A DNA stretch of 64,000 bases from Rosistilla carotiformis (GCF_007753095.1 NZ_CP036348.1:2480001-2544000), one strand, 5' to 3'; shown: positions 36,260 through 46,189, counted from the stretch's first letter. Numbers and translations: made by a program. Notes: generated by a model not told the origin, from the sequence alone.

Positions 36260-36910
36260 GTGATGGACAATCCAAAAGATCCGACCCAACAATCCGCGAC
36301 CGAACTAGCCGAGCTGGAACGGACCTGGATGGCCCACGAACTGCACGACGGATTGATGCAGTGGGTGGTGGGGGCGAAGATGCAGGCCGAATCGCTGCAG
36401 GCGAGGAGCATGGATGGCAAAGCTCCTACGGCGGAACAGTTGCAGTATCTATGCACGCTGCTTTCCCGTGCAGTGCTCGAAGGACGCCGGTTGATGGCGG
36501 GACTGCGTCCGCCGGAACTGGACGAATCGGACTGGCATGTTGCGATTGCGCAATGGGCAAATATCGCGGGGGCGGGCGGTCAAACCGCGATCGAATTCCA
36601 TCTCGAACCTGCCACGCGTAGCATCAGTGACGCCATGCAACGCGGCGTCTTCCGGATCGTCCAAGAGTCGGTCGGCAATGCACTGCGGCACGCAAAGGCC
36701 GAAACCATTCAAGTCGACGCGAAATTTGTCGACAGCAATCTGATCGTTTCGATCCAGGATAACGGAATCGGTTTCAATAAAGCCGAGGTGGGGGTCGACC
36801 GCTACGGACTCAAAGGAATCCATGAGCGGGCTGCACTGTTGGATGGTTCGGCGACGATCTCGTCGAAACCCGGCAGCGGAACGGTTGTCGAAGTTTCCCT
36901 GCCCCGATGA
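36260..36910 (+). CDS. Soluble histidine kinase of the HisKA_3 (NarL-partner) type
   Basis: A 216-residue kinase without sensor or membrane domains. The dimerisation/phosphoacceptor helix has WMAHELHDGLMQWV (His29 by the HELHD pattern); the ATPase domain has IVQESVGNALRHAKA (N-box), VSIQDNGIGFN (G1) and GLKGIHERAALLDGS (G2). The first codon is GTG at 36260 with an ATG one codon later. Such kinases normally act on LuxR/NarL response regulators, and none is adjacent. The upstream STAS gene suggests an input from a partner-switch system. Confidence 0.88.
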   Translation: MMDNPKDPTQQSATELAELERTWMAHELHDGLMQWVVGAKMQAESLQARSMDGKAPTAEQLQYLCTLLSRAVLEGRRLMAGLRPPELDESDWHVAIAQWANIAGAGGQTAIEFHLEPATRSISDAMQRGVFRIVQESVGNALRHAKAETIQVDAKFVDSNLIVSIQDNGIGFNKAEVGVDRYGLKGIHERAALLDGSATISSKPGSGTVVEVSLPR

Positions 36911-37051
36911 AACGTGCGTCGCAAGTTGGCTGCGTTTTAATTAAAATGGATTCGGCTAGCGGCGTCCGCTCGCCATTGACAGCAATGGTTACTTCGCCGC
37001 AGGCTTCTGGGGCTCCATCCGCCCTCCCCTCTCCTCTACGAAACCGCTCGC

Positions 37052-37546
37052 ATGAAACGAATCGGTGTTTACACGGGCTCCTTCGATCCCGTGACCCTTG
37101 GCCACCTGCATATCATCCGTCGTGCCACGCGGTTGTTTGACGAATTGATCATCGGGATCGGCATCAACGCGGAGAAGCGGTCGCTGTTTGAAAGCCAGGA
37201 ACGGATCGAGTTGATCGCCGAGGTGACTCGCGATATTCCCAATCTTCGAATCGAGACCTTCGACGGGTTGGCGGTTGATTTTGTTCGCAACAGCAACGCC
37301 GCGGCGATGGTGCGCGGGATCCGTCCGCTGACCGATATCGCCGGCGAGTTTACGATGATGATGGCCAACCGCCAGTTGGACGATTCGATCGAAACCGTCT
37401 TTTTAATGGCCGACGAGGAATACGCTCACATCAGCAGTTCGCTGCTCAAGCAGATCGCCGCGCTCAGCGACGACGACTCGCGATTGGCGAAGTTTGTCCC
37501 CGCCGCGATCATTCCTCAGTTGCGTGAGAAGCTGCGTCTCCGATAG
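37052..37546 (+). CDS. coaD: Phosphopantetheine adenylyltransferase
   Basis: A 164-residue enzyme making dephospho-CoA from phosphopantetheine and ATP. The nucleotidyltransferase motif GSFDPVTLGHLHII is near the N-terminus, and MVRGIRPLTDI and HISSSLLKQIA match the family. Length fits (E. coli 159). Its last 38 bases overlap the end of a convergent membrane-protein gene, a tight antisense arrangement. Confidence 0.97.
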   Translation: MKRIGVYTGSFDPVTLGHLHIIRRATRLFDELIIGIGINAEKRSLFESQERIELIAEVTRDIPNLRIETFDGLAVDFVRNSNAAAMVRGIRPLTDIAGEFTMMMANRQLDDSIETVFLMADEEYAHISSSLLKQIAALSDDDSRLAKFVPAAIIPQLREKLRLR

Positions 37547-37976
37547 AGACTTCGTAGACACCGCGCGATCCGCTGGGTAACCGCCCCGTCACGGTGATCG
37601 TTTGAATCGGGTAGTTGTCTGGGTTGAAGCGGAGGCTGCTTTTGGTCGAGAAGATCGACTGAGGCAGCACCAATTCCTCGTGCGGTCCCAGGGGCGAATC
37701 GCGGTAAAGGAAGTATTGCGAATTGATCGAGATATCGATTTTCGGCAATTCGTGTTCGCTGAGATTGGTCAGCACGATCACGTCGGTCAGGGTCGCTCCG
37801 CTGCCATCGGGAACGTCGACCATGCGTTGATCGAGCTCTGCCTTGACAGGCAGCGGCTGATCCGATGCACGCCCCATCCAAACCGTGGTCCCAATGACGG
37901 TGGTGATTGTGATGAAGATTAACCCGTACAACAACAGTGTCGTCTTGGGGCCACTTAAGCGAGGGCCAGGTCTCAC
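37509..37976 (-). CDS. Single-span membrane protein of unknown function
   Basis: A 155-residue protein. It likely starts with GTG at 37976, overlapping the purN stop (GTGA); the longer frame runs inside purN. A span occupies about residues 12-30 (TLLLYGLIFITITTVIGTTVW), and the outer part is a beta-domain (VDVPDGSGATLTDVIVLTN, then FNPDNYPIQTITVTGRLPSGSRGVYEV). No family is recognised. Overlap with purN upstream and with coaD (convergent) downstream makes it unusually packed. Confidence 0.65.
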   Translation of the reverse strand: MRPGPRLSGPKTTLLLYGLIFITITTVIGTTVWMGRASDQPLPVKAELDQRMVDVPDGSGATLTDVIVLTNLSEHELPKIDISINSQYFLYRDSPLGPHEELVLPQSIFSTKSSLRFNPDNYPIQTITVTGRLPSGSRGVYEVSIGDAASHATEE

Positions 37977-38605
37977 GATGAACTCTCTGTGGGTTGAGTG
38001 TGAACGCGGCGACCGGTGACCGAAACGCGGCCTTCGGCGATCGCTTGAACCACACGTGGCAAGGCGTCGCATTCGCGCTCAAAGACACGCGCTGCAAGCG
38101 ATGCCGCGGTGTCGTCGCCGCGGACTTCGCAGGCGTGCTGCGCGATGATCGGTCCGTGATCGAAATCGTTGTCCACAAAATGGACGGTGCAGCCGCTCAG
38201 CTTGGCGCCAAAATCGAGAACCGCCTGATGAACCCGCGTCCCATACATCCCCGCTCCGCAAAACGACGGGATCAGACTCGGGTGGATATTGACGACGCGG
38301 TTTTCAAAATCGGCGGGGATCAGAACGTGTTTCAGGAAGCCCGCCATCACAACAAGCTTCACGCCAGCATCGCGGCAGGGTTGGAACATCGCTTCGCTAT
38401 AAGCCTGGTCGTCGGCAAATTTGCTTTTGACGATCACCTGCTGCGGGATCGATTCCCCGGCAGCGAACTCGAGCCCCTTGGCGTTTGCGGCGCTACTGAT
38501 CACCAACCGAAAGTCGACATCCAACTGGCCTCGCTGTTGCCAGGCAATCAGGTTGCGCAACGTCGTTCCGCCACCAGAAATGAAAACAGCGATTGGAAGT
38601 GACAT
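37973..38605 (-). CDS. purN: Phosphoribosylglycinamide formyltransferase
   Basis: A 210-residue enzyme using 10-formyl-tetrahydrofolate for the third step of purine synthesis. It starts MSLPIAVFISGGGTTLRNLIA; the active site has VVNIHPSLIPSF (Asn and His) and TVHFVDNDFDHGPIIAQ (Asp). The SGGGTT loop differs from the common SGSGSN of E. coli PurN. The frame extends to 38734, but the extension covers a hairpin repeat and is not used. Confidence 0.93.
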   Translation of the reverse strand: MSLPIAVFISGGGTTLRNLIAWQQRGQLDVDFRLVISSAANAKGLEFAAGESIPQQVIVKSKFADDQAYSEAMFQPCRDAGVKLVVMAGFLKHVLIPADFENRVVNIHPSLIPSFCGAGMYGTRVHQAVLDFGAKLSGCTVHFVDNDFDHGPIIAQHACEVRGDDTAASLAARVFERECDALPRVVQAIAEGRVSVTGRRVHTQPTESSS

Positions 38606-38660
38606 GGAAAGTTGGTTGGGTGAAAGAAGGAGTTGTGGGATGGCAAAGTGAGCTGGTCTG

Positions 38661-38688
38661 TTTGCCGGTGGCTTACACCACCGGCAAA
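38661..38688. repeat. Perfect 11-base-pair hairpin (TTTGCCGGTGG arms)
   Basis: Arms TTTGCCGGTGG and CCACCGGCAAA pair perfectly around the loop CTTACA. It lies between the ileS end and the purN start. It could act as an ileS terminator or an intergenic palindrome of the REP kind; similar GCCGGTGG-containing palindromes are, as I recall, common between planctomycete genes. Confidence 0.6.
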
Positions 38689-38767
38689 TCTTGTGTCGCC
38701 CTCCGGGCTTGAGAACGCTTGGCTTTGGGAGCAACGTGTCTACAGCCGCGCCGCCGGTCTGCTTGTC

Positions 38768-41700
38768 CTATTTCCCGGCCAGGGTGACGTAGAACTGGAC
38801 TTCAAAATCGCCGAGTGTCGCGGCGACCGATTCGGTTTCCGGCAGCGAGGCGAGGGCCAGATCTTCGGCCAGCGTCTCTTCGCAAATGAAGGCGTTGTTC
38901 TCTTGAATCGCTTGGCGGACATCGTCGCTGTCGGTCTCGACGCCAACGCGGATGCGATCGGTGAACTGCAGGTCCATTCCCTTGCGGCGTTCTTGAACAA
39001 AACGTACCAAGTCGCGAGCCATTCCCTCGCGAACCAGTTCCGGCGTCAGGTCGGTCGACAAGACGACGACACAGCCGCGTCCTTGAGCTGCGGTCCATCC
39101 GTCGCGCGCTGTCAGGCTGATTTGAATGTCATCGCTGTCCAGATCGATCGCAGTGCCGCCAACTTCGATTGTCACTTTGCCATCGGCCTGCATTTGAGCC
39201 ATCATTTCACCGCCATCGGCTTTGCCCAGCAATTGCTTGACTTGCGGGATCAGTTTGCCGACGCGTGGGCCCAGGCGTTTGAAGTTCGGCTGGACGTTGT
39301 AGGTGACGTATTTGTCCGCTTCGGTCGTGTATTCGACCTTTTTGACGTTCAGTTCTTCACGCAGCAAGGCGTCGTGCATTTCCAACCACGCTTGGTGCGA
39401 GTTGTCCGCCAGGACCACTTCGACGCATGCCAGCGGTTGGCGAACCTTCAGCTTTGCGTTGGCGCGAGCCGAACGGCCCAGCGAAGCGATCTCGCGCAGC
39501 AGACTCATCCGCTGCGAAAGCGTTTCGTCGATGTAGCCTTCGGTGGCGGCGGGGTAATCGCACAGATGGACGCTCTTGCGCGGCGTCCCGACCGAAGCCG
39601 AAGCTTCCGATTCGGCGAAGGGGGCCGTCAGGTTCTGCCACAGCGTTTCGGCCAGGAATGGCACAAACGGCGCGATCACTTTGGAGACTTCCAACAACAC
39701 TTCGTATAGTGTCCAGTAGGCGTCCAGTTTGTTCTGGTCTTGTTTGTCGGCGGCCCAGAAACGATCGCGGCTGCGGCGGACGAACCAGTTGCTCAGTCCA
39801 TCGACAAGTTCGTTGATCGCTTGGCAGGCCGCGTAGTTGTCGTAGGCATCCATCCGATCGACGACGATCGCCACGTTGCGATGCAGTTCCGAAAGGATCC
39901 AACGATCGATCTCCGCTCGCTCGGCAACGGGGCGGTATCCCTTGGCCGAAGCGAGTTCGGCTGGCGACAATTGGTCGACCGAAGCGATGCCCGCGGTCGG
40001 ATCGAACCCGTCGATCTCGGCATAGATGCTGAAGAAACTGAAGACGTTCCACAGTCGCAGCAGGAACTCGGGGATCGATTCCTTGATCGTCCGCTCGCTG
40101 TAGATGATCGAATTCCAAGGCGCTTGGTTGGCGAAGAAGTACCACCGCAGCGCGTCGGCGCCGTACTGGTCGAAGATCTCGTTAGGGCTGCGGTAATTCC
40201 GCAGCTGTTTCGACATCTTGCCCGTCTTCTTGTTGAAGCCTTTGTCGCCGCACGCTTGGCGGGCTTCGTCTTCGGAAAGGTATCGCTTGCTGGGATCTTT
40301 CTTGTCTTCGTACCACTCGGCCAGCATCAGCCCCAGCACGATGCAGTTCTTGAACGGATGCGGGTAATCGACGGGATGCTTCGGATCATCCGCGTTCAAC
40401 AGCGTGCTAATCGCCAGTTGGCTGTAGAACCAACCGCGGGTTTGGTCCAACGCTTCGCTGATGAAGTCGGCTGGGAACTGCGACTTAAACTCGTCGGCGT
40501 TTTGGTGCGGGTATCCCCACTGGGCAAACGGCATCGCACCGCTGTCGTACCAACAGTCGATGACTTCGGTCACGCGTCGCATCCGCGATCCGGCGGCAAA
40601 CGGCGAGTCGTAGGAGACCTCATCGATATACGGTTTGTGGACGCGGAGATCGTCGACCAATTCAGGGTTCTTCGCTTTCGCTTCGGCCCAGACTTCGGTC
40701 CCCGTGATGCCTGGCTTGGCGAGCAGTTCGTCGTAGCAGCCGATCGCTTCCATCTGGCCGGTCTCATCGCAGACCCAGATCGGCAGCGGCGTTCCCCAGT
40801 AGCGCTCACGCGACAACGCCCAATCGACGTTCGATTCGAGGAAGTTACCGAACCGTCCCTCTTTGATATGGCCCGGCAACCAGTTGATCTTTTGGTTGTT
40901 GGCCAGCATCGCGTCCTTGAACTCGGTCGTCCGCACGAACCAGCTCTCGCGTGGGTACTGGATCAACGGATCCTGATCGGCTCGCCAACAGAACGGATAA
41001 TCATGCAGGTACTGTTCTTGGTGCAGCAGCAGGCCGCGGTCTTTCAGTTCGCGGCTGATCGCTTTGTCGGCATCCTTGACCCACTGGCCTTCGAATTCGG
41101 GGAAGGCGGCGGTGAACTTGCCGTCGGGGCCGACGCAGTAGAGCAGTTCGGGAGCTTGGCCGTCGGCGAAGCGAGATTGCTGTTGAGCCAACACGTCGTA
41201 ATCGACTTCACCAAACGCAGGGGCTTGGTGGACCAAGCCGGTTCCGCTGTCGGTCGTCACGAAATCGGCAGCGACCACGCGCCAATACAGGTGCTGTTTC
41301 CCCGAGCCATCGGCCAGCGTTCCCTCGGCGTCGGCGAGCTCCTTCGAATAGATATCGAATGGCGGCGTGTAGCGCCGGCCGATCAGATCGGTCCCCTTGC
41401 AGGTCGAGACCACTTCCAACGTCAGCTTCGCCTTATCAGCGATCGTCTCGACCAATGCGCTCGCGACGTAGAACTGTTGGTCCGAATCGGCGTCTTTGAC
41501 CAACGTGTATTCCAGCTCCGGATGGACCGCGGCAAACATGTTGCTCGGCAGCGTCCAAGGAGTCGTCGTCCAAACCAGCAGGCTGGTGTTGGGATCGTCG
41601 ACCAAAGGGAAGCGAACGTAAACGCTGGGGTCGGCAACTTGGCGATATCCCTGGCCGACTTCGCCCGCCGACAGCGCGGTTCCCCCTTGCGACCACCACC

Positions 41701-42238
41701 AAACGATCTTGTGCCCTTTGTACAGCAGGCCGCGATCGAAGAAGTTCTTCAGGCTCCACCAAACGCTTTCGACGTAGCTCTGGTGGTAGGTGACGTACGC
41801 CTTCTGCAGGTCGACCCAAAAGCCGAGCCGGCGGGTCAGTTGTTCCCATTCCTGCATGTAACGCCAAACGCTCTGTTGGCATTTCTGGATGAACGGTTCG
41901 ACGCCGTACGCTTCGATCTGTTCCTTGCTGTGGATCCCCAGTTCCTTGCCGACTTCGACTTCGACCGGCAGCCCGTGCGTATCCCAGCCCGCTTTGCGTT
42001 CGCAAAGATAACCTCGCATCGTGCGGTATCGCGGGAACAGATCCTTGATCGCGCGGGTCAAGCAGTGGCCAGGGTGCGGCATCCCGTTGGCGGTTGGCGG
42101 ACCTTCGTAGAAGACAAACGCCGGGGCGTCCTTGCGCAGCTTCAGCGATTCCTCATAGATCTGGTTCTGGTCCCAGAATTCCAAGATCTGTTGTTCTTGC
42201 GCGGGGAAGTTTACGTCCGTGGAAACTGCTTTAAACAT
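38768..42238 (-). CDS. ileS: Isoleucyl-tRNA synthetase
   Basis: A 1156-residue class Ia aminoacyl-tRNA synthetase. The HIGH-type motif is HPGH at 55-58 ([11 protein letters not shown]) and KMSKQ lies at about 674. The editing domain between them is full-length ([18 protein letters not shown]). The C-terminal part is the type with [13 protein letters not shown] and no obvious zinc finger, like the long eukaryote-like (mupirocin-resistant, IleRS2) form. The ATG at 42238 ([15 protein letters not shown]) is the natural start; the frame extends 44 residues upstream. Confidence 0.96.
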   Translation of the reverse strand: MFKAVSTDVNFPAQEQQILEFWDQNQIYEESLKLRKDAPAFVFYEGPPTANGMPHPGHCLTRAIKDLFPRYRTMRGYLCERKAGWDTHGLPVEVEVGKELGIHSKEQIEAYGVEPFIQKCQQSVWRYMQEWEQLTRRLGFWVDLQKAYVTYHQSYVESVWWSLKNFFDRGLLYKGHKIVWWWSQGGTALSAGEVGQGYRQVADPSVYVRFPLVDDPNTSLLVWTTTPWTLPSNMFAAVHPELEYTLVKDADSDQQFYVASALVETIADKAKLTLEVVSTCKGTDLIGRRYTPPFDIYSKELADAEGTLADGSGKQHLYWRVVAADFVTTDSGTGLVHQAPAFGEVDYDVLAQQQSRFADGQAPELLYCVGPDGKFTAAFPEFEGQWVKDADKAISRELKDRGLLLHQEQYLHDYPFCWRADQDPLIQYPRESWFVRTTEFKDAMLANNQKINWLPGHIKEGRFGNFLESNVDWALSRERYWGTPLPIWVCDETGQMEAIGCYDELLAKPGITGTEVWAEAKAKNPELVDDLRVHKPYIDEVSYDSPFAAGSRMRRVTEVIDCWYDSGAMPFAQWGYPHQNADEFKSQFPADFISEALDQTRGWFYSQLAISTLLNADDPKHPVDYPHPFKNCIVLGLMLAEWYEDKKDPSKRYLSEDEARQACGDKGFNKKTGKMSKQLRNYRSPNEIFDQYGADALRWYFFANQAPWNSIIYSERTIKESIPEFLLRLWNVFSFFSIYAEIDGFDPTAGIASVDQLSPAELASAKGYRPVAERAEIDRWILSELHRNVAIVVDRMDAYDNYAACQAINELVDGLSNWFVRRSRDRFWAADKQDQNKLDAYWTLYEVLLEVSKVIAPFVPFLAETLWQNLTAPFAESEASASVGTPRKSVHLCDYPAATEGYIDETLSQRMSLLREIASLGRSARANAKLKVRQPLACVEVVLADNSHQAWLEMHDALLREELNVKKVEYTTEADKYVTYNVQPNFKRLGPRVGKLIPQVKQLLGKADGGEMMAQMQADGKVTIEVGGTAIDLDSDDIQISLTARDGWTAAQGRGCVVVLSTDLTPELVREGMARDLVRFVQERRKGMDLQFTDRIRVGVETDSDDVRQAIQENNAFICEETLAEDLALASLPETESVAATLGDFEVQFYVTLAGK

Positions 42239-42399
42239 GAGTTTAGTCGCGTGCTCTGGCGAAGAATTTGTTGTGCGTCGGCTCGGTTGGGACATGCCGC
42301 CGTGGGGATCCCAACCGCCGTTTAATCCCCGCAACCACTCAGCGGGGATCGATCGATCATCGAAGCGCACCGCTGGGGCAGCGGCGGCCGAGCGTTGCT

Positions 42400-42783
42400 T
42401 TAGTCGATGTCTTCGAAATCGCCATCGGCATCGTCTTTGTCGTTGCCGGTAGAGAGATCATCGTTGAGATCCAATTCGTAATCGTCTTCGAGTTCTTCTT
42501 CGAAATCGTCGTCGAAGTCGTCATCGAAATCATCGTCGTCGATATCTTCGAAGTCGTCCAGGTCGTCGCCATCGAGGTCGTCGCCGAAATCATCGTCGGC
42601 GAATTCATCGTCCTCTTCTTCGTCGTCGTCATCATCGTCGTCGCTGTCGTCATCATCGTCGTCGAAGTTCGAAAGCTCCGCTTGCGAGCCGTCGCCAATC
42701 CAACCGGGGGAGGCCGGCATTCCTGGCAGCAGAGGCGAGATGAAGGTTTCCGGTACGATCGGGGCAGCTAGCGAGGCGAGCAT
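42400..42783 (-). CDS. Aspartate-rich acidic protein
   Basis: A 127-residue protein, if started at the ATG at 42783. The first 40 residues are mixed ([13 protein letters not shown]); from residue 41 on, the chain is almost only Asp and Glu with Phe and Leu ([17 protein letters not shown]). On the DNA this gives a long stretch of GAT/GAC codons. Strongly acidic chains can bind calcium or basic proteins; no fold is predicted. The long frames on the opposite strand here are shadows of the repeat. A longer start at 42834 is possible. Confidence 0.6.
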   Translation of the reverse strand: MLASLAAPIVPETFISPLLPGMPASPGWIGDGSQAELSNFDDDDDDSDDDDDDDEEEDDEFADDDFGDDLDGDDLDDFEDIDDDDFDDDFDDDFEEELEDDYELDLNDDLSTGNDKDDADGDFEDID

Positions 42784-43080
42784 AGGGTGGCGGTTCCGGT
42801 ACGCGATTGGGGGATTGGGTGCAATTGGGTTCAAGAAGATATCAAAGTTTCGTCAACCTGGTTGGTTTGTCAACGCAACTTCATGCCAGTTTACAGTTTA
42901 GATCTGCGGGTTTTGGCCAAATTTGGGACTGCGAAGGCCAGAATCCGAAAGCCGAGCTTGATCGATGACCGATCATGCCTGTAGGACCCTATATATTCAG
43001 CAGCCAATCGGTGCAGCGCTTGCCGCTGCCCCCCCAGGGGAACGATTCGCCTGCAATTAGCTAGCAATGGAGCCCGCGCG

Positions 43081-43809
43081 ATGGATCGCCGAACTTTTCT
43101 GTGCCTGACCGCCGCAGCGACTGCCGCATCAAGCGGTTGCCGCAGCCACAATTATGCCCATATCCTCAAAGGGGACGACATCGACCTGGTTGGCAGCCAT
43201 CAGGCCGGCGCCGCGGTCTGGAATCCGTTGGTCGACGAATCGGTCGGCAAGTTGATGAGCCGATGTTTGCCGGGGGCCGAAGCGATCCAACCCGTGGGCC
43301 CCGAGGAGATCCCCCCAGGGGTGATGATGCCCGCCAGCCACCAATTGCCTTTGGTGGGAACGCGCCCCGCGACCGTCTGCTTTGTCGGGATCGAGAACAA
43401 GAGTTCCGAAGAGATCGGCGACTTCAAGGACCAGTTGTACGAGCGGATCGATTCGCAGGTCTCTGGGCACGATTCGTTCCAATTGGTGAGCCGCCGGATG
43501 GTCGAAGCGGCGCTTCGCGAAACACGGCTGCGCCCCGATTCGTTGTTCCTGCCGACCAATCGCGATGTCTTTGCCGGAACACTGGGGCGCCAGGGTTCGC
43601 CGATCGATTTCTTAATGTACGCAACGATCACGTCGGGAACGACCGAGCGGAACAAGTCGACACAGCGCGATTATCTGCTGTCGCTGGAGATCACTAACAT
43701 CCACACCGGCGAATACTTCAAGGAATCGGCGACCATCCGCAAGGGCTATCACAATTCGCGTGGTGGCAAGTGGTGGCAATACGGAGTCTTCCAACAGGGC
43801 GATGGTTGA
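43081..43809 (+). CDS. LpoB-like lipoprotein (penicillin-binding protein activator family)
   Basis: A 242-residue lipoprotein with a lipobox-type signal (ATAASSGC, Cys20). The core matches the LpoB/YcfM family: CFVGIENKSSEEIGDFKDQL near 103-122, SFQLVSRRMVEAALRETRL, and LMYATITSGTTERNKSTQRD followed by LEITNIHTGEYFKESA. In E. coli LpoB stimulates the synthase PBP1b from the outer membrane. The next gene, which follows directly, resembles COG3014, the usual companion of LpoB in Vibrio-type clusters. Confidence 0.88.
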   Translation: MDRRTFLCLTAAATAASSGCRSHNYAHILKGDDIDLVGSHQAGAAVWNPLVDESVGKLMSRCLPGAEAIQPVGPEEIPPGVMMPASHQLPLVGTRPATVCFVGIENKSSEEIGDFKDQLYERIDSQVSGHDSFQLVSRRMVEAALRETRLRPDSLFLPTNRDVFAGTLGRQGSPIDFLMYATITSGTTERNKSTQRDYLLSLEITNIHTGEYFKESATIRKGYHNSRGGKWWQYGVFQQGDG

Positions 43810-43864
43810 TCGCGTGGCCGCTGTGAAGAGCGACATTCACCGCCGGCCCCAATTGGGCAGGCCG

Positions 43865-45190
43865 ATGGCGATGCTGCATCGCTGGTGTTTGGGGGGGCTG
43901 GCACTGCTGTGCTGTCTGCCGACGGGATGTCGTGGTGGGATGCCGCTGACGACGGCTCGCAACCAGTTCTACCACGGCGCGTTCGACGATTCGCAAGCGA
44001 CACTCGAGAAGATCAAAGAGTCGGATCGGAAGGCATCGGTCGTCTCAACGCTCGATTTAGCGATGGTCCACTTGGCCGCCGGAGAGACCGACGACGCCGA
44101 GCAATTGCTGCTGGAAGCCCGTGCCAGGCTGGACGAAAACCAGGCGGCCGATCCGGTCGCCGGAACGATCAGCTACATCACCGACGATACCGCGCGTCAA
44201 TACCGCGGCTGGGGTTATGAACAGGTGATGATTCGGGCGATGCTGGCGCTTTCGAGCATGATGTCCGACGCGGTCGATGCCGAAGCGTACGCGTTGCAGG
44301 CGCAAAGCAAGCAGATGGAGTTGCAGCAGGCGGCGATCGATGCCGGCATGCTGGACGCCGACAAGCATTATCAACCGTTGGCCTTAGCCCCTTACATGCG
44401 CGGCGTGCTTCGCGAGATGAACTACCGCGATTACGACGATGCTTCGCGGGCGTATCGTTTGGTCTCGGAGATCCAGCCCAGCTTCGCTCCGGCGGAGATC
44501 GACATCGCCCGTGCCGAAAGCGGTGTCCATTGCCAACCGGGGCATGGCGTCGTGTATCTCTTTGCTCTGGTCGGCCAGGGGCCGCAACGGGTCGCTCAGC
44601 GGGCACCGGTCACCAGCGATGTGTTGCTGGTCGCCGATCGGATCGTTTCGGCAATCGGTAAGTACAGCGTCCCGCCGACAATGGCTCCGATCGAGATCCC
44701 TGCCGTGGCGATTCCCGAAACGGCAATCGATACCGTGTTCGTGATGGCTGACGGTCAAACGCTGGGGCTGACACAGTCGATCACCAACGTCGGCCAGATG
44801 GCGGTGCAGCAGTACGAAGCGGAGAAGACCGATTTGCTGGTCCGGGCGGTGGCGCGGCGGATCGTCAAGAAATCGGCGGTCGCCGCGGGGAAAGACGCTT
44901 TCGGAATCCAGGACCCGATGTTGCAATTGGTCGTCGATCTGGCTGGCAGCGCGTGGGAGGCGACTGAAAAGACCGATACGCGATGTTGGAGTCTGCTGCC
45001 TCGCGAGATCCAAGTCCTCCGCGCCGAACTGCCCGTGGGAACGCACGCGATCCAAATGCAAGCGTTTGGTCGCGGCAGCCCGTTGCATTTGGATCCGATG
45101 ATCCGAAGCGTCGAAATCGAAGATGGCCGCAACACCTACATCTTGGCCACGGCGCCAAGCGACCGCGTCATCGCCGCGGCGGCCCGGTAG
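43865..45190 (+). CDS. COG3014-like lipoprotein, companion of the LpoB-like gene
   Basis: A 441-residue lipoprotein; the start is set to the ATG at 43865 (MAMLHRWC, with GGCAGG upstream) so that the lipobox LPTGC lies at the proper distance. An earlier ATG at 43802 overlaps the previous stop. The first half has TPR-like helices (ARNQFYHGAFDDSQATLEKI, then DDAEQLLLEARARL); the second half (VVYLFALVGQGPQRV, then IAIP-type strands and DLLVRAVARRIVKK) follows the COG3014 pattern. Partnership with the LpoB-like protein is inferred from synteny. Confidence 0.78.
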   Translation: MAMLHRWCLGGLALLCCLPTGCRGGMPLTTARNQFYHGAFDDSQATLEKIKESDRKASVVSTLDLAMVHLAAGETDDAEQLLLEARARLDENQAADPVAGTISYITDDTARQYRGWGYEQVMIRAMLALSSMMSDAVDAEAYALQAQSKQMELQQAAIDAGMLDADKHYQPLALAPYMRGVLREMNYRDYDDASRAYRLVSEIQPSFAPAEIDIARAESGVHCQPGHGVVYLFALVGQGPQRVAQRAPVTSDVLLVADRIVSAIGKYSVPPTMAPIEIPAVAIPETAIDTVFVMADGQTLGLTQSITNVGQMAVQQYEAEKTDLLVRAVARRIVKKSAVAAGKDAFGIQDPMLQLVVDLAGSAWEATEKTDTRCWSLLPREIQVLRAELPVGTHAIQMQAFGRGSPLHLDPMIRSVEIEDGRNTYILATAPSDRVIAAAAR

Positions 45191-45250
45191 ACGTTGTTCC
45201 TCGGAAAACGGACCTCTCGACGGTCGAGCGGTTACCGCGACGGGGACGGA

Positions 45251-45508
45251 TTAAATTCCAAGATTTGCCAGGCCATCGACGATCCGCCGCAACAAATCGG
45301 TCACCGTGGGATGGTTCACCTCGAAATCTCGAATCAATTCATCGATCTGGTCACCGAAATCGGTCGGAGCATCGGACTTGCCCAATGCCGCTTCGATGTC
45401 GTCGGCCAATTGCTGCAATTTCTCGCGTTGCTCGTCGGTCAGTTCCTCTTGCGCGGCCAGCATCGCGTGCAAGCGTTCCAGCTCTTGACCTAGTTGATCC
45501 TCGGGCAT
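45251..45508 (-). CDS. DUF4404 family protein
   Basis: An 85-residue helical protein. MPEDQLGQELERLHAMLAAQE and LTDEQREKLQQLADDIEAAL, followed by LIRDFEVNHPTVTDLLRRIVDGLANLGI, fit DUF4404, a small uncharacterised family. A TTG at 45529 would add 7 residues; the ATG at 45508 is preferred. It is convergent with the COG3014-like gene. Confidence 0.82.
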   Translation of the reverse strand: MPEDQLGQELERLHAMLAAQEELTDEQREKLQQLADDIEAALGKSDAPTDFGDQIDELIRDFEVNHPTVTDLLRRIVDGLANLGI

Positions 45509-45668
45509 CGGGCGTCTCTCAATCGACAATTCTTTAGGGGAAAGGGGAAGCGGTTAGTTTACGCCAGGGACGACCATCACGCCACACAGCAAGTCAATCT
45601 GTCGTCACCCACGCGATTCGCAATCGTGGAAGGCAAAGCGGTTTCGACCGAGTCACCGGTCCGTTATT

Positions 45669-46160
45669 ATGACATGCATGATCCCACTCGCACAGCGCGT
45701 TGCCGACCGTCTGACCGAACAACAAACCAAGATCGTGTTTGCCGAGAGCTGCACGGCGGGGTTAGTCGCTGCGACGCTGGCTTCGATTCCGGGCATTTCC
45801 CGTTGGTTGTGTGGTTCGGTGGTGACCTATCGCGAATCGATGAAGCGGGTTTGGTTGGGTGTCGACGAAGCGGACTTACTTCGTTTCACCGCGGTCAGCC
45901 CACCGGTGACCGAACAGATGGCGGCCGGAGTGCTTGGTAAGACGGGCGATGCCGATCTGGCTGCAGCGATTACTGGACATCTGGGGCCCGACGCGCCGCC
46001 AGAACTCGACGGCATCGTCTTCGTCTCGATCGCCCGACGCCGCAGCGATGGCTCGCTGGAAATCGAAACGTCCCGGCATCAACTGAAAACCGCCACGCGA
46101 ACCGATCGCCAGCGGGAAGCTGTCGATTGTCTGTTGGCCGATCTGTTGAAGCGACTGTAA
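45669..46160 (+). CDS. pncC: CinA C-terminal domain / nicotinamide-nucleotide amidohydrolase
   Basis: A 163-residue protein equal to the free-standing CinA-C family, which deamidates nicotinamide mononucleotide. The motifs VFAESCTAGLVAATLASIPG (active Ser), GSVVTYRESMKRVWLGV, VSPPVTEQMAAGVL and AITGHLGPDAPPE are all present. An ATG three codons in (45678) is an equal choice of start. It is divergent from the DUF4404 gene. Confidence 0.92.
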   Translation: MTCMIPLAQRVADRLTEQQTKIVFAESCTAGLVAATLASIPGISRWLCGSVVTYRESMKRVWLGVDEADLLRFTAVSPPVTEQMAAGVLGKTGDADLAAAITGHLGPDAPPELDGIVFVSIARRRSDGSLEIETSRHQLKTATRTDRQREAVDCLLADLLKRL

Positions 46161-46189
46161 CGCGGGCACCGACGGATCGTGCACGCGGT

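Noticed and set aside
36907-37140. 77-codon frame between the histidine kinase and coaD
   Set aside because: It runs into coaD in another frame, is low in structure and has no family resemblance.
39740-42325. 861-codon rightward frame opposite ileS
   Set aside because: It is the antisense shadow of a certain ileS gene; the translation has no domain features, and the composition mirrors GATCG-type codon usage.
42480-42680. Short-period DNA repeat resembling a CRISPR or satellite array
   Set aside because: The periodicity is 3 bases and comes from Asp/Glu codon runs, without spacers.
42268-42771. Rightward frame rich in Val and Ile that looks like a membrane protein
   Set aside because: It is created by reading the complement of Asp codons (GAT/GAC to ATC/GTC) of the aspartate-rich gene.
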